A stretch of DNA of 64,000 bases, from the NCBI RefSeq assembly GCF_046250175.1, contig NZ_CP176468.1; one strand, written 5' to 3'. The stretch is from Psychromonas sp030397575 (GTDB lineage: Bacteria; Pseudomonadota; Gammaproteobacteria; Enterobacterales; Psychromonadaceae). Numbering within the stretch: position 1 is the stretch's first letter; the number at the start of each line of letters is the position of its first letter. The notes beneath the pieces are model-generated. The model did no database searches, was not told where the DNA came from, and worked only from the letters and a program-made list of their open reading frames with translations. A program made the position numbers and the translations under genes. This document shows, piece by piece, positions 35,074 through 43,497 of this stretch.

Positions 35074-35991
35074 TTAATTAAATTCGCTTTGATTATTAAA
35101 CATCATGCTAATTAAACCTTCCCTTAATGCACCATTAGACAGTTGCATCTGTTGAATGTTCAATGATTCGAAGAGTGCTATTAGTATTGCTAATCCACTG
35201 GCAAAAACAGGCGCTCTAGAGGCTTCTAAGCCTACAATATCAAGTTGCTCTATGGTTTTACAGGCAATGCACTGTTGTTTAATTTGTTGTAATAATTCAA
35301 AGGATAGTGAATCGCTGAGTTGTTGTGCTTGATTCACTTCATTAACTGCTTGAATGGTACCCGAAGCACCTAAGGTTAACTCCCAATCAAATGCACTGTA
35401 TTGAGTTTTAACTGTTGAGATAACTTGTCGAGCTGCATTGATGGCGTTGTTGAAATTGTATTTATTGAGTTGCTGATCTGCGAAATAATGACTTAACCAG
35501 GTGACACAGCCAATATTCAAGCTATTAGCAATATGAACATGATTACCTTGCCCTAATACCAATTCAGTACTAGCTCCACCAATATCTATTACTAATAGTT
35601 TTTTGTCAGTTTGTTCCGTGTAGGAAACGCCCTTAAAGATCGTTTTAGCTTCTTGTACGCCAGAAATTAGATTAATAGGGTGACCAAGAATTTTTTCAGC
35701 TACTTTAATAAATTCTTCACTATTAACCGCAATTCTTAGGGCTGCAGTGGCTGTGATCAGCACAGTAACTGGCTTGATTTGGTCTAACAACAATCTAAAG
35801 TTTTCTAGGCAAGCCCATCCTCTTTGCATTGTTGTTTGATCAAGTTGTTTATCGCCATTTAAACCAGCAGCTAAACGTACTTTTTGCTTATGTTTTGAAA
35901 CAACGTTAAAACCATTTCCTTGCTTACTGACCGTGAGCATATGGAAGCTGTTAGAGCCTAAATCAATAATGGTGTAACGTGCTGCTGTCAT
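35074..35991 (-). CDS. gppA: Short Ppx/GppA-family phosphatase
   Basis: A 305-residue ASKHA-fold phosphatase acting on exopolyphosphate or pppGpp. Motifs are YTIIDLGSNSFHM (phosphate 1), VIDIGGASTELVLG (phosphate 2) and LTLGASGTIQAV near residue 210. It has only domains I and II; the C-terminal HD-like domains of E. coli GppA (494) and Ppx (513) are absent. The stop falls in sequence well before another gene, so this looks like a genuine short form and not a truncation. It begins 1 bp after the rhlB stop, the arrangement also seen in E. coli. Confidence 0.85.
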   Translation of the reverse strand: MTAARYTIIDLGSNSFHMLTVSKQGNGFNVVSKHKQKVRLAAGLNGDKQLDQTTMQRGWACLENFRLLLDQIKPVTVLITATAALRIAVNSEEFIKVAEKILGHPINLISGVQEAKTIFKGVSYTEQTDKKLLVIDIGGASTELVLGQGNHVHIANSLNIGCVTWLSHYFADQQLNKYNFNNAINAARQVISTVKTQYSAFDWELTLGASGTIQAVNEVNQAQQLSDSLSFELLQQIKQQCIACKTIEQLDIVGLEASRAPVFASGLAILIALFESLNIQQMQLSNGALREGLISMMFNNQSEFN

Positions 35992-35992
35992 A

Positions 35993-37252
35993 TTATTTTT
36001 TATGCGACCTATGGTAGTTATCTTTACGGTTGTTATTCGAATGTACTTTATATTTAGTGACTTTCATAACTGGTAAAGAGTCTAATAGGGAATCTTTGTC
36101 GTATTCGCTCACTGGAATAGTATGTTTAATATATTCTTCAATAGAAGGCAAATTAAATACATATTTTTCACAAGCTAAGCTAATTGCTAACCCTTTTTCG
36201 CCTGCTCGACCGGTTCGACCGATACGATGAACGTAATCTTCACAGTCATCAGGTAGATCAAAATTGAATACATGAGATACTTTTGGAATATGCAATCCGC
36301 GTGCAGCAACATCAGTAGCAATTAATATGTCGATTTGACCTTCAGTAAACTGCTGCAAGATTTGTTCACGTTTCTTTTGTGGCACATCACCGGTTAATAA
36401 TCCTGCGCGGTGACCATCACCAGCAAGATAACCCCATACTTTTTCACAAGCATGTTTAGTGTTAGCAAATACAATCGCTTTTTCTGGCCATTCATCTTCC
36501 ATCAAACTAAGTAATAACAACATTTTATCTTCATTTGATGGGTAAAAAAGTTCTTCTGTGATATTGGCTGAAGTCATTACTTCAGGTTCAATTTGCACAT
36601 GTTCAGGGTTGTTCATATGTTCAAAAGCAAGCTCTTGTACTTTATGAGATAAGGTCGCAGAGAATAATAGATTAAGTCGTTGATCTGCCGCTGGCATGCG
36701 GCGGAATAGGTAACGTATATCTTTAATAAAGCCTAAATCGAACATACGATCAGCCTCATCTAGGACAACAGCTTGAATCGATTCTAGATTGATAACGCCT
36801 TGTTTTGCGAAATCAATGATACGACCACAAGTACCAATTAAAATATCAACGCCTTTTTCTAGTTTATTCTGTTGAATTTCAACTTTTTCGCCCCCATAAG
36901 CTAAACCAAGGCGTAAAGATGTTGAGTCTGCTAATGACATTGCATCTTTATGAATCTGAATCGCAAGCTCTCGAGTAGGTGCTAAAATAATAGCCCTAGG
37001 TTGGTTCTTACGGCGGTTTTCAGGTGCTTTGTTAACCAATAGGTGATGGAATACGGCAGGTAGAAACGCCAAGGTTTTACCGGTACCTGTTTGAGCTTGT
37101 CCTGCAATATCTTTACCTTGTAAGGTAATTGGCAGTGACAGCGCTTGAATAGGTGTACAGTATTCGAACCCTTTAGCGGTTAAACCTGAAAGTAGACTTG
37201 GCTCTAGAGGCAAGTCTGAAAATTTTGTTTGAGTTAGGTGTGTTTTATTCAT
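35993..37252 (-). CDS. rhlB: ATP-dependent RNA helicase RhlB
   Basis: A 419-residue DEAD-box helicase; E. coli RhlB has 421. The Q motif is FEYCTPIQALSLP, motif I is AQTGTGKT, Ia is APTRELAIQ, II is DEAD, III is SAT, and VI is HRIGRTGRAG. The C-terminus is basic with Arg/Asn/His/Lys. RhlB normally joins the RNA degradosome through RNase E. A longer frame reaches 37411, but I start at 37252 because that Met (MNKTHLTQTKFSDLPL) aligns with the RhlB N-terminus and the extension runs into the trxA coding region. It is divergent from trxA. Confidence 0.95.
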   Translation of the reverse strand: MNKTHLTQTKFSDLPLEPSLLSGLTAKGFEYCTPIQALSLPITLQGKDIAGQAQTGTGKTLAFLPAVFHHLLVNKAPENRRKNQPRAIILAPTRELAIQIHKDAMSLADSTSLRLGLAYGGEKVEIQQNKLEKGVDILIGTCGRIIDFAKQGVINLESIQAVVLDEADRMFDLGFIKDIRYLFRRMPAADQRLNLLFSATLSHKVQELAFEHMNNPEHVQIEPEVMTSANITEELFYPSNEDKMLLLLSLMEDEWPEKAIVFANTKHACEKVWGYLAGDGHRAGLLTGDVPQKKREQILQQFTEGQIDILIATDVAARGLHIPKVSHVFNFDLPDDCEDYVHRIGRTGRAGEKGLAISLACEKYVFNLPSIEEYIKHTIPVSEYDKDSLLDSLPVMKVTKYKVHSNNNRKDNYHRSHKK

Positions 37253-37377
37253 TTGCAGAGCATAGCAGTTTATACTTGCAATAAATATTGAGATCGATTC
37301 AAATATCAAAAAATATATTTTAGTGGTGAGCATGTTATAGTAGCTTTCTATTAATAAATTCCTTTCTGGAGAGAAAA

Positions 37378-37704
37378 ATGAGCGAAAATATCGTAACGTT
37401 AAGTGATGCAAGTTTTGATGCTGACGTAGTTAATGCATCTGGTCCTGTATTAGTAGACTTTTGGGCAGAGTGGTGTGGACCTTGTAAAATGATCGCACCG
37501 ATCTTAAGTGAAGTAGCGGTTGAATACGCAGGTAAAGTGACTGTTGGTAAACTAAACATCGACCAAAACAGCGATACACCACCAAAATTTGGTATCCGTG
37601 GTATTCCAACTTTATTACTATTTAAAGATGGTAAAGTTGCTGCGACTAAAGTCGGCGCACTTTCAAAATCACAACTTACTGAATTTTTAGACGCTAACGT
37701 TTAA
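37378..37704 (+). CDS. trxA: Thioredoxin 1
   Basis: A 108-residue thioredoxin with active site WCGPC (Cys33, Cys36) in the classical fold, including the cis-Pro in GIPTLLLF near residue 76. It reduces disulfides in the cytoplasm, including in ribonucleotide reductase and peroxiredoxins. GGAGAG lies 6 nt before the ATG. The order rhlB, trxA, rho is conserved with E. coli and supports both the call and gammaproteobacterial origin. Confidence 0.97.
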   Translation: MSENIVTLSDASFDADVVNASGPVLVDFWAEWCGPCKMIAPILSEVAVEYAGKVTVGKLNIDQNSDTPPKFGIRGIPTLLLFKDGKVAATKVGALSKSQLTEFLDANV

Positions 37705-37715
37705 TCATTTATAAT

Positions 37716-37756
37716 CAGAATGAAGGTTAAGTGCAGAACACTTCATCTTCATTCTG
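37716..37756 (+). promoter_or_regulatory. Hairpin in the trxA-rho intergenic leader
   Basis: CAGAATGAAG pairs with CTTCATTCTG, and an inner AAGTG pairs with CACTT around a CAGAA loop, with GTT/CAT as an internal loop. No T run follows. The 169-bp gap probably acts as the rho leader, which in E. coli is subject to Rho-dependent autoregulation. I see no convincing leader peptide. Confidence 0.55.
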
Positions 37757-37873
37757 GACAGCTTCAATTATTAATGTTACCTTTACGCTCAAATTATGAG
37801 CAATTCAGAATTTACGCTATCCAAACACGTTATCTACCCTTTATCCCAAATTTAAAAAACATCAAAAACAATT

Positions 37874-39142
37874 ATGAATCTAACCGAATTAAAAAATACT
37901 CCCGTATCTGAGCTTGTTGAGCTTGGAAGTACCATGGGGCTTGAAAATTTAGCCCGTCTAAGAAAACAAGATATTATCTTCGCAATATTGAAAGCCCATG
38001 CTAAAAGTGGTGCTGATATTTTCGGTGCTGGTGTTTTAGAGATTCTACAAGATGGTTTTGGCTTTTTGCGTAGCTCAGACAGCTCTTATTTAGCTGGCCC
38101 TGATGATATTTACATTTCACCTAGTCAAATCCGTCGTTTTAATTTACGTACGGGTGATAGTGTAGAAGGTAAAATCAGACCACCTAAAGAAGGAGAGCGT
38201 TACTTTGCATTATTAAAAATTATGCAAGTAAACTTTAACAAACCTGAAAACTCTCGTAATAAAATCTTATTTGAAAACTTAACGCCAATTCACCCTGATG
38301 AGCGTTTACGTTTAGAAAACGGTAGTGGTAGTACTGAAGATATTACAGCACGTATTCTTGATTTAGTCTCTCCTATCGGTAAAGGTCAACGTGGTCTAAT
38401 CGTTGCACCACCAAAAGCCGGTAAAACAATGTTATTACAAAACATTGCGCAAAGTATTTCAATTAACCACCCTGAAGCAGAACTTATCGTACTGTTAATC
38501 GATGAGCGCCCGGAAGAAGTAACAGAAATGCGTCGTCTAGTGCGCGGTGAAGTGGTTGCCTCTACGTTTGATGAACCTGCTAATCGTCACGTTCAAGTAG
38601 CCGAAATGGTCATTGAGAAAGCAAAACGTTTAGTTGAGCACAAAAAAGATGTGATCATCTTACTGGACTCGATTACCCGTTTAGCACGTGCTTATAACAC
38701 TGTTATTCCAAGTTCAGGTAAAGTACTAACCGGTGGTGTTGATGCGAATGCATTACATCGTCCTAAGCGTTTCTTTGGTGCTGCACGTAATGTTGAAGAG
38801 GGTGGTAGTTTAACAATCTTAGCAACAGCACTTATCGATACTGGTTCTAAAATGGATGAAGTTATCTATGAAGAATTTAAAGGTACAGGTAACTCAGAGA
38901 TCCACTTAAATCGTAAATTAGCTGAAAAGCGTGTTTACCCTGCGATTGATATTACTCGTTCAGGCACGCGTCGTGAAGAGTTGCTAACAAAAGCTGATGA
39001 ACTACAGCGTATGTGGATTTTACGTAAGATTGTTCATCCAATGGGTGAAATCGGCGCCACTGAATTCATGATTGATAAGCTGGGTTTAAGTAAAACAAAT
39101 GATGACTTCTTTGAAGCAATGAAGAATCAAAAAGCTAAATAG
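37874..39142 (+). CDS. rho: Transcription termination factor Rho
   Basis: A 422-residue RNA-dependent helicase (419 in E. coli). The N-terminal RNA-binding domain starts MNLTELKNTPVSELVELGSTMGL and contains the primary-site YISPSQIRRFNLRTGD region. The ATPase core has Walker A APPKAGKTML (near residue 180), Walker B VIILLDSITRLARAYN, and the Q/R loops. It terminates untranslated and Rho-dependent transcripts. It is followed by a strong terminator. Confidence 0.98.
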   Translation: MNLTELKNTPVSELVELGSTMGLENLARLRKQDIIFAILKAHAKSGADIFGAGVLEILQDGFGFLRSSDSSYLAGPDDIYISPSQIRRFNLRTGDSVEGKIRPPKEGERYFALLKIMQVNFNKPENSRNKILFENLTPIHPDERLRLENGSGSTEDITARILDLVSPIGKGQRGLIVAPPKAGKTMLLQNIAQSISINHPEAELIVLLIDERPEEVTEMRRLVRGEVVASTFDEPANRHVQVAEMVIEKAKRLVEHKKDVIILLDSITRLARAYNTVIPSSGKVLTGGVDANALHRPKRFFGAARNVEEGGSLTILATALIDTGSKMDEVIYEEFKGTGNSEIHLNRKLAEKRVYPAIDITRSGTRREELLTKADELQRMWILRKIVHPMGEIGATEFMIDKLGLSKTNDDFFEAMKNQKAK

Positions 39143-39166
39143 TTTTAGGCGATAAAATAAAACAAC

Positions 39167-39192
39167 AACGCTACTTAGGTAGCGTTTTTTTT
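39167..39192 (+). terminator. Terminator after rho
   Basis: AACGCTAC/GTAGCGTT stem with a TTAG loop and an eight-T tail, 24 bp past the stop codon. Confidence 0.88.
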
Positions 39193-39430
39193 ATCTTAAA
39201 TAGTTGAACTAAAGTATTTTTTCCCACGTAATAATAAGATATTACATGAAGCATATTTTGGTTTAGAGATAAGTTATTTTATAAGTAAAATTAAATACTT
39301 AATCAGAATGATTGGTATAGTGACCTCAGTCTGGATAAGCAAAACTTACAGCACTGTATAAATAATATAACTTTATGCTTTTAAATATAGAGATGCTTTC
39401 ATTATCCAGAATGGAGGTTAAGTAGGTAAA
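39193..39430 (+). promoter_or_regulatory. ubiD leader with a distant inverted repeat
   Basis: TCTGGATAA (39330-39338) and TTATCCAGA (39402-39410) could pair across 63 nt just before ubiD. The segment after the second arm, AGAATGGAGGTTAAGT, closely resembles the start of the rho-leader hairpin arm at 37718 (AGAATGAAGGTTAAGT). The remainder is AT-rich and probably holds the promoter. Confidence 0.4.
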
Positions 39431-40900
39431 ATGAAGTTTGATGATTTGCGTGATTTTTTAAATCAACTAGAAGAAAAAGGGCTATTAAAACGCATTAGCC
39501 AAGAGATTGACCCTAATTTAGAGATGACTGAAATCTCTGATCGCACATTGCGTGCTGGCGGACCTGCTTTATTATTTGAAAACCCGAAAGGTCACGAGAC
39601 TCCAGTGTTAACCAATTTATTTGGTACACCTGAACGAGTTGCCTTAGCGATGGGTAAAGAAAAGGTGAGTGAACTACGTGAAGTGGGGGAGTGGTTAGCC
39701 TATTTAAAAGAACCTGATCCACCTAAAGGCGTGAAGGCGATGTGGGAAAAGCTACCAATCTTCAAACAAGTTCTTAATATGCCTACTAAACGCGTTAAAT
39801 CACCTGCGTGTCAGGAAGTAGTGATGGAAGGTGATGACGTTGATTTAACCAAACTACCGATCATGAAGTGTTGGCCTGGAGATGTAGCTCCCTTGATTAC
39901 GTGGGGGCTGACTATTACTCGTGGTCCTTACAAAAAACGCCAAAACCTAGGCATATACCGTCAGCAATTAATCGCTAAAAATAAAATTATTATGCGTTGG
40001 TTATCGCACCGTGGTGGCGCGATTGATTACCGTGAGTGGCAAGAAGCAAATCCAGGTAAACCATTCCCTGTAAGCGTTGCATTGGGGGCCGATCCAGCAA
40101 CGATTCTTGGCGCAGTGACACCGGTACCAGACACATTATCTGAATATGCATTTGCTGGTTTATTACGTGGTTCAAGAACTAAAGTAGCAACGGGGTTAAG
40201 CAATGATTTAGATGTACCGGCTACCGCTGAAATCATCTTAGAAGGTTATTTAATGCCGGGTGAAGAAGCACCTGAAGGGCCTTACGGAGATCATACTGGC
40301 TATTACAATGAAGTCGATGATTTCCAAGTGATGACAGTCACTCATGTCACGACTCGAAAAGACCCTATTTACCATAGCACTTATACTGGCCGTCCACCTG
40401 ATGAACCGGCTATTTTAGGTGTAGCATTAAATGAAGTTTTCGTACCGATTATTAAAAAACAGTTCCCTGAAATTGTAGACTTTTATTTGCCCCCAGAAGG
40501 TTGCTCATACCGTATGGCGGTTGTGTCTATGAAGAAGAGTTACCCGGGTCACGCTAAGCGTGTAATGTTGGGTATTTGGTCGTTCTTGCGTCAGTTTATG
40601 TATACTAAATTTATTATTGTGTGTGACGATGATGTTAATGTACGCGACTGGAACGACGTGATTTGGGCAATTACTACTCGTATGGATCCAAGTCGTGATA
40701 CCACATTAGTGGATAATACACCGATCGATTATTTGGACTTTGCTTCCCCTGTATCAGGATTAGGCTCAAAAATGGGCTTAGATGCCACCAATAAATGGCC
40801 AGGTGAAACCACGCGCGAATGGGGTGTCCCCATCGTTATGGATAAAGACGTTAAAGAAAAAATAGATGGTCTTTGGAATGACCTAGATATTTTGTCATAA
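39431..40900 (+). CDS. ubiD: 3-polyprenyl-4-hydroxybenzoate decarboxylase
   Basis: A 489-residue prenylated-FMN-dependent decarboxylase in ubiquinone synthesis; E. coli UbiD has 497. Conserved blocks include LKRISQEIDPNLEMTEISDR, the Mn/prFMN-binding NLGIYRQQLIAKNKIIMRW region, and EGPYGDHTGYYN, which carries the essential Glu of the E-R-E set. It removes the carboxylate from the prenylated ring at the membrane face. It is 62 bp upstream of fre, as in E. coli. It needs the UbiX flavin prenyltransferase, which is not in this window. Confidence 0.96.
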   Translation: MKFDDLRDFLNQLEEKGLLKRISQEIDPNLEMTEISDRTLRAGGPALLFENPKGHETPVLTNLFGTPERVALAMGKEKVSELREVGEWLAYLKEPDPPKGVKAMWEKLPIFKQVLNMPTKRVKSPACQEVVMEGDDVDLTKLPIMKCWPGDVAPLITWGLTITRGPYKKRQNLGIYRQQLIAKNKIIMRWLSHRGGAIDYREWQEANPGKPFPVSVALGADPATILGAVTPVPDTLSEYAFAGLLRGSRTKVATGLSNDLDVPATAEIILEGYLMPGEEAPEGPYGDHTGYYNEVDDFQVMTVTHVTTRKDPIYHSTYTGRPPDEPAILGVALNEVFVPIIKKQFPEIVDFYLPPEGCSYRMAVVSMKKSYPGHAKRVMLGIWSFLRQFMYTKFIIVCDDDVNVRDWNDVIWAITTRMDPSRDTTLVDNTPIDYLDFASPVSGLGSKMGLDATNKWPGETTREWGVPIVMDKDVKEKIDGLWNDLDILS

Positions 40901-40962
40901 TGTGACCTTAATGAAGCCATCGGCCTGTTAGATATTGTTAGCCAATAATAAAAGAGAAAAGA

Positions 40963-41658
40963 ATGCCACAAGTTACCTGTAATGTTGCTTCAATCGAGAA
41001 GTTAAATGCGTTTTTATACCGTATATTTTTAGCCCCTACGAAAGCTGTTTCTTTTAAAGCGGGACAATATGTATCAGTGATCATGGGAGAAGGTGACAAA
41101 CGTCATTTTTCTATTGCAAACACACCATCAAGTGAGTTGATTGAGCTACATATTGGTGCCACACCTGATAACAAATATGCGATGCAAGTTGTTGAAAAAA
41201 TGCAGTCTGGTGAGTCTTTAGACGTCGAAATCGCTAACGGCGCGGCTTATTTACGTGAAGAGTCTACTCGCCCTATTATTTTAATGGCTGGCGGAACAGG
41301 ATTCTCTTACGTGAAATCAATTCTAGAGCAGATTGTAGAGTCAAATTTAGAAAACCCTGTTTATCTGTACTGGGGGGTTAAAGAGTACTCTCATTTCTAT
41401 TTTGAAGACCAAGCAAAAAGCTGGTCTGAAGAGCACAACAATATCCATTTCCATCCTGTAGTGGAGTTGCCTGAAGAAGATTGGCTGGGTAAACATGGTT
41501 ATGTACACCAAGCCGTATTAGATGAATTCGAAGATCTCTCTGAGTTTGATATCTACATTGTAGGCCGTTTTGAAATGGCTAAAGTCGCGCGTGAAGACTT
41601 TATTAAACGCGGTGCAGTGATCGATAATATCTACGGCGATGCCTTTGCTTTTATCTAG
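40963..41658 (+). CDS. fre: NAD(P)H-flavin reductase
   Basis: A 231-residue ferredoxin-reductase-fold enzyme (E. coli Fre 233) that reduces free FMN/FAD/riboflavin with NAD(P)H. RHFSIANTP is the flavin-binding RxxS motif near residue 46, MAGGTGFSYVKSI the NAD pocket, and the C-terminal YGDAFAF is family-typical. It could supply reduced flavin to other enzymes, including ferric reduction. The conserved pairing with ubiD supports the call. Confidence 0.95.
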   Translation: MPQVTCNVASIEKLNAFLYRIFLAPTKAVSFKAGQYVSVIMGEGDKRHFSIANTPSSELIELHIGATPDNKYAMQVVEKMQSGESLDVEIANGAAYLREESTRPIILMAGGTGFSYVKSILEQIVESNLENPVYLYWGVKEYSHFYFEDQAKSWSEEHNNIHFHPVVELPEEDWLGKHGYVHQAVLDEFEDLSEFDIYIVGRFEMAKVAREDFIKRGAVIDNIYGDAFAFI

Positions 41659-41670
41659 TCATCTTTTATT

Positions 41671-41702
41671 TTACCCTACCTAATACAAAGTAGGTGGGGT
41701 AA
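41671..41702 (+). other. Hairpin after fre
   Basis: A 12-bp stem (41671-41682 with 41691-41702) contains one G-U pair and an 8-nt loop. No T run is seen on the plus strand, so it is likely a 3'-end protecting structure. Confidence 0.5.
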
Positions 41703-41871
41703 TAAGCTGATATTATTAGTATTGATGGATCAAACTAAACTTCCAAAGCGTGCAATAGGCCTGATTTAGGTTATAAAACAAGCAACAATAGCCGTATATT
41801 CGTTTAAATCTCCTCGCTGTTATGCCTAAAAGCATGTAAAATGCGCCATCCATTTTCTAGAGAATCATAAT

Positions 41872-42981
41872 ATGCCAACTAACATTGATAAATTTAGTGA
41901 TATTCGTCCCTACAATGACCAAGAGATACAACCAGCTATCAAGCGTGTCATTAATAGCGAAGAATTTATGGATGCTATATTAAGCTTCCGTTTTCCTAAG
42001 TTATCAAAATGTTTAGGATTTGTGCTTAAGCCTTTGTTACGTCGTTATTTCCTATACAAATGGGGAAGCATAGACAGCATTGATAAAATGCAAAAAGTAG
42101 TCGGTGTTTATATGCAACACATGATTGATTCTACGACCACTAAATTCACTTATTCTGGCTTAGAAAAATTAGATCCAGAACAAAATTATTTGTTTGTGTC
42201 TAATCATCGTGATATCGCAATGGACCCGTCTTTTGTTAACTGGGCATTGTTCACTGAAAACTTCCACACGGTACGTATTGCAATCGGCGATAACTTATTA
42301 AGTAAACCTTTTGTATCAGACCTGATGCGCATGAATAAAAGTTTTATCGTAAAACGTTCTGTGACGGGGGTACGTGAAATGATGAAGTCATTATCGACCT
42401 TATCTGATTACATCAGTACTTCGTTAAAATTTGATAGTAGCATTTGGATTGCCCAGAAAGAGGGAAGAGCAAAGGATGGTTTTGATAAAACCGATCCTGC
42501 GATCATTAAAATGTTTTATGTTAATGGTAAAAAGCAAAAAATACCTTTTGATGAGTACATTAAGTCATTAAACATTGTGCCGGTTGCGGTTTCTTATGAG
42601 TTAGACCCATGCGATCAACAAAAAGCACGTGAGTTATATGAGCTTTCTGAATCAGGTCAATACAATAAAAGTCAATTTGAAGATATTGAAAGTATTGTAA
42701 GTGGTATTGTTGGCCAGAAAGGGCACGTACATGTTGCATTTGGTCAGCCTTTGAGTGGTAACTTCGAAAATGCCGATCAAGTGGCTGAAGAGATTGATAA
42801 GCAAATCTACCAAAACTATTTCCTACACCCATCTAACTTAATTGCAGCGCAACAAGATGTAGATAACCTGTCGGCACAAGATATAGCAGCTTTTAAAGCG
42901 CGTATTCAAGCAATTCCACCGGAATTACAGGAAACAGTACTGAAGATGTACGCTAACCCTGTTGGTCATTTTACTAGCTAA
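41872..42981 (+). CDS. PlsC-like acyltransferase
   Basis: A 369-residue protein with the glycerolipid acyltransferase motif SNHRDIAMDP (NHxxxxD, about residues 122-130), and a later acyltransferase block IWIAQKEGRAKDGFDKTDPAIIKMF near residue 205 (EGR motif). The family transfers acyl chains from CoA or ACP to lysophosphatidate-like or other acceptors. It is longer than standard PlsC (about 245), with an extra N-terminal region of about 110 residues and a C-terminal tail of about 60. No strong transmembrane segment is visible. The acceptor is unknown; membrane lipid remodelling is an inference from the family. Confidence 0.82.
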   Translation: MPTNIDKFSDIRPYNDQEIQPAIKRVINSEEFMDAILSFRFPKLSKCLGFVLKPLLRRYFLYKWGSIDSIDKMQKVVGVYMQHMIDSTTTKFTYSGLEKLDPEQNYLFVSNHRDIAMDPSFVNWALFTENFHTVRIAIGDNLLSKPFVSDLMRMNKSFIVKRSVTGVREMMKSLSTLSDYISTSLKFDSSIWIAQKEGRAKDGFDKTDPAIIKMFYVNGKKQKIPFDEYIKSLNIVPVAVSYELDPCDQQKARELYELSESGQYNKSQFEDIESIVSGIVGQKGHVHVAFGQPLSGNFENADQVAEEIDKQIYQNYFLHPSNLIAAQQDVDNLSAQDIAAFKARIQAIPPELQETVLKMYANPVGHFTS

Positions 42982-43028
42982 AATAGCGACTAAATTAAAC
43001 TGAATTAGGTATATATTCTTTTTGTTAT

Positions 43029-43062
43029 GCACATTTACAAAAACGTTAAATGTGCGTTTTTT
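43029..43062 (+). terminator. Terminator of the acyltransferase gene
   Basis: Perfect 9-bp stem GCACATTTA/TAAATGTGC with a 9-nt loop, followed by GTTTTTTG. Confidence 0.82.
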
Positions 43063-43497
43063 GCGTGTCTGTCATTTGCATCTATTTGAAATTTAAGTGT
43101 TAATAATTATTTTTTGTTATACGTCAAATTTTAAATAAAATAATTAACAGAGTTATCCACAGATGTTTATACAGCGAAAGTGAATGTCCACTTACCTTTT
43201 AGCCACCTCGTAGGCTACTATTTATTTTTTGTATTTAGCGATTAATGTATTTTTATTGGTGAATGTCGGTTCTACACACAGGTTGATCGATTCTTCTACT
43301 TAAAAACAACTCACCCTATATTATAAATTTCGTAAATAGAGATGTGATTTATATCAATTCAACTATTTTTTCTGCGAAAAATGTAGCTCATACATTTAAT
43401 CAAATGAGTATAATTTCAGATTATACAAAAACGAGGTCACTATTTTTAAGTGTGATAGGTATACTATCTACCCGTTTTATTTGATTGGTAGTTATCT
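43063..43497 (+). promoter_or_regulatory. polA upstream region with one consensus DnaA box
   Basis: No gene is visible. A perfect TTATCCACA DnaA box lies at 43153-43161. TAGCC/GGCTA at 43200-43217 forms a weak hairpin followed by a T-rich stretch. A single box without 13-mers or further boxes does not make an origin; it may titrate DnaA or modulate polA. Confidence 0.4.

Noticed and set aside
35074..35991. gppA as a truncated pseudogene
   Set aside because: The frame is intact through both domains and is followed by normal intergenic DNA; short Ppx/GppA forms are known.
37253..37411. N-terminal extension of rhlB
   Set aside because: It would overlap trxA and its promoter; the Met at 37252 aligns with the known RhlB start.
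37720..37911. 63-codon frame in the rho leader
   Set aside because: It overlaps the rho start, and most of it lies in the hairpin region; no ribosome site.
43153..43161. DnaA box as a replication origin signal
   Set aside because: A single box in 435 bp, with no AT-rich 13-mers, gidA, dnaA or other origin neighbours.
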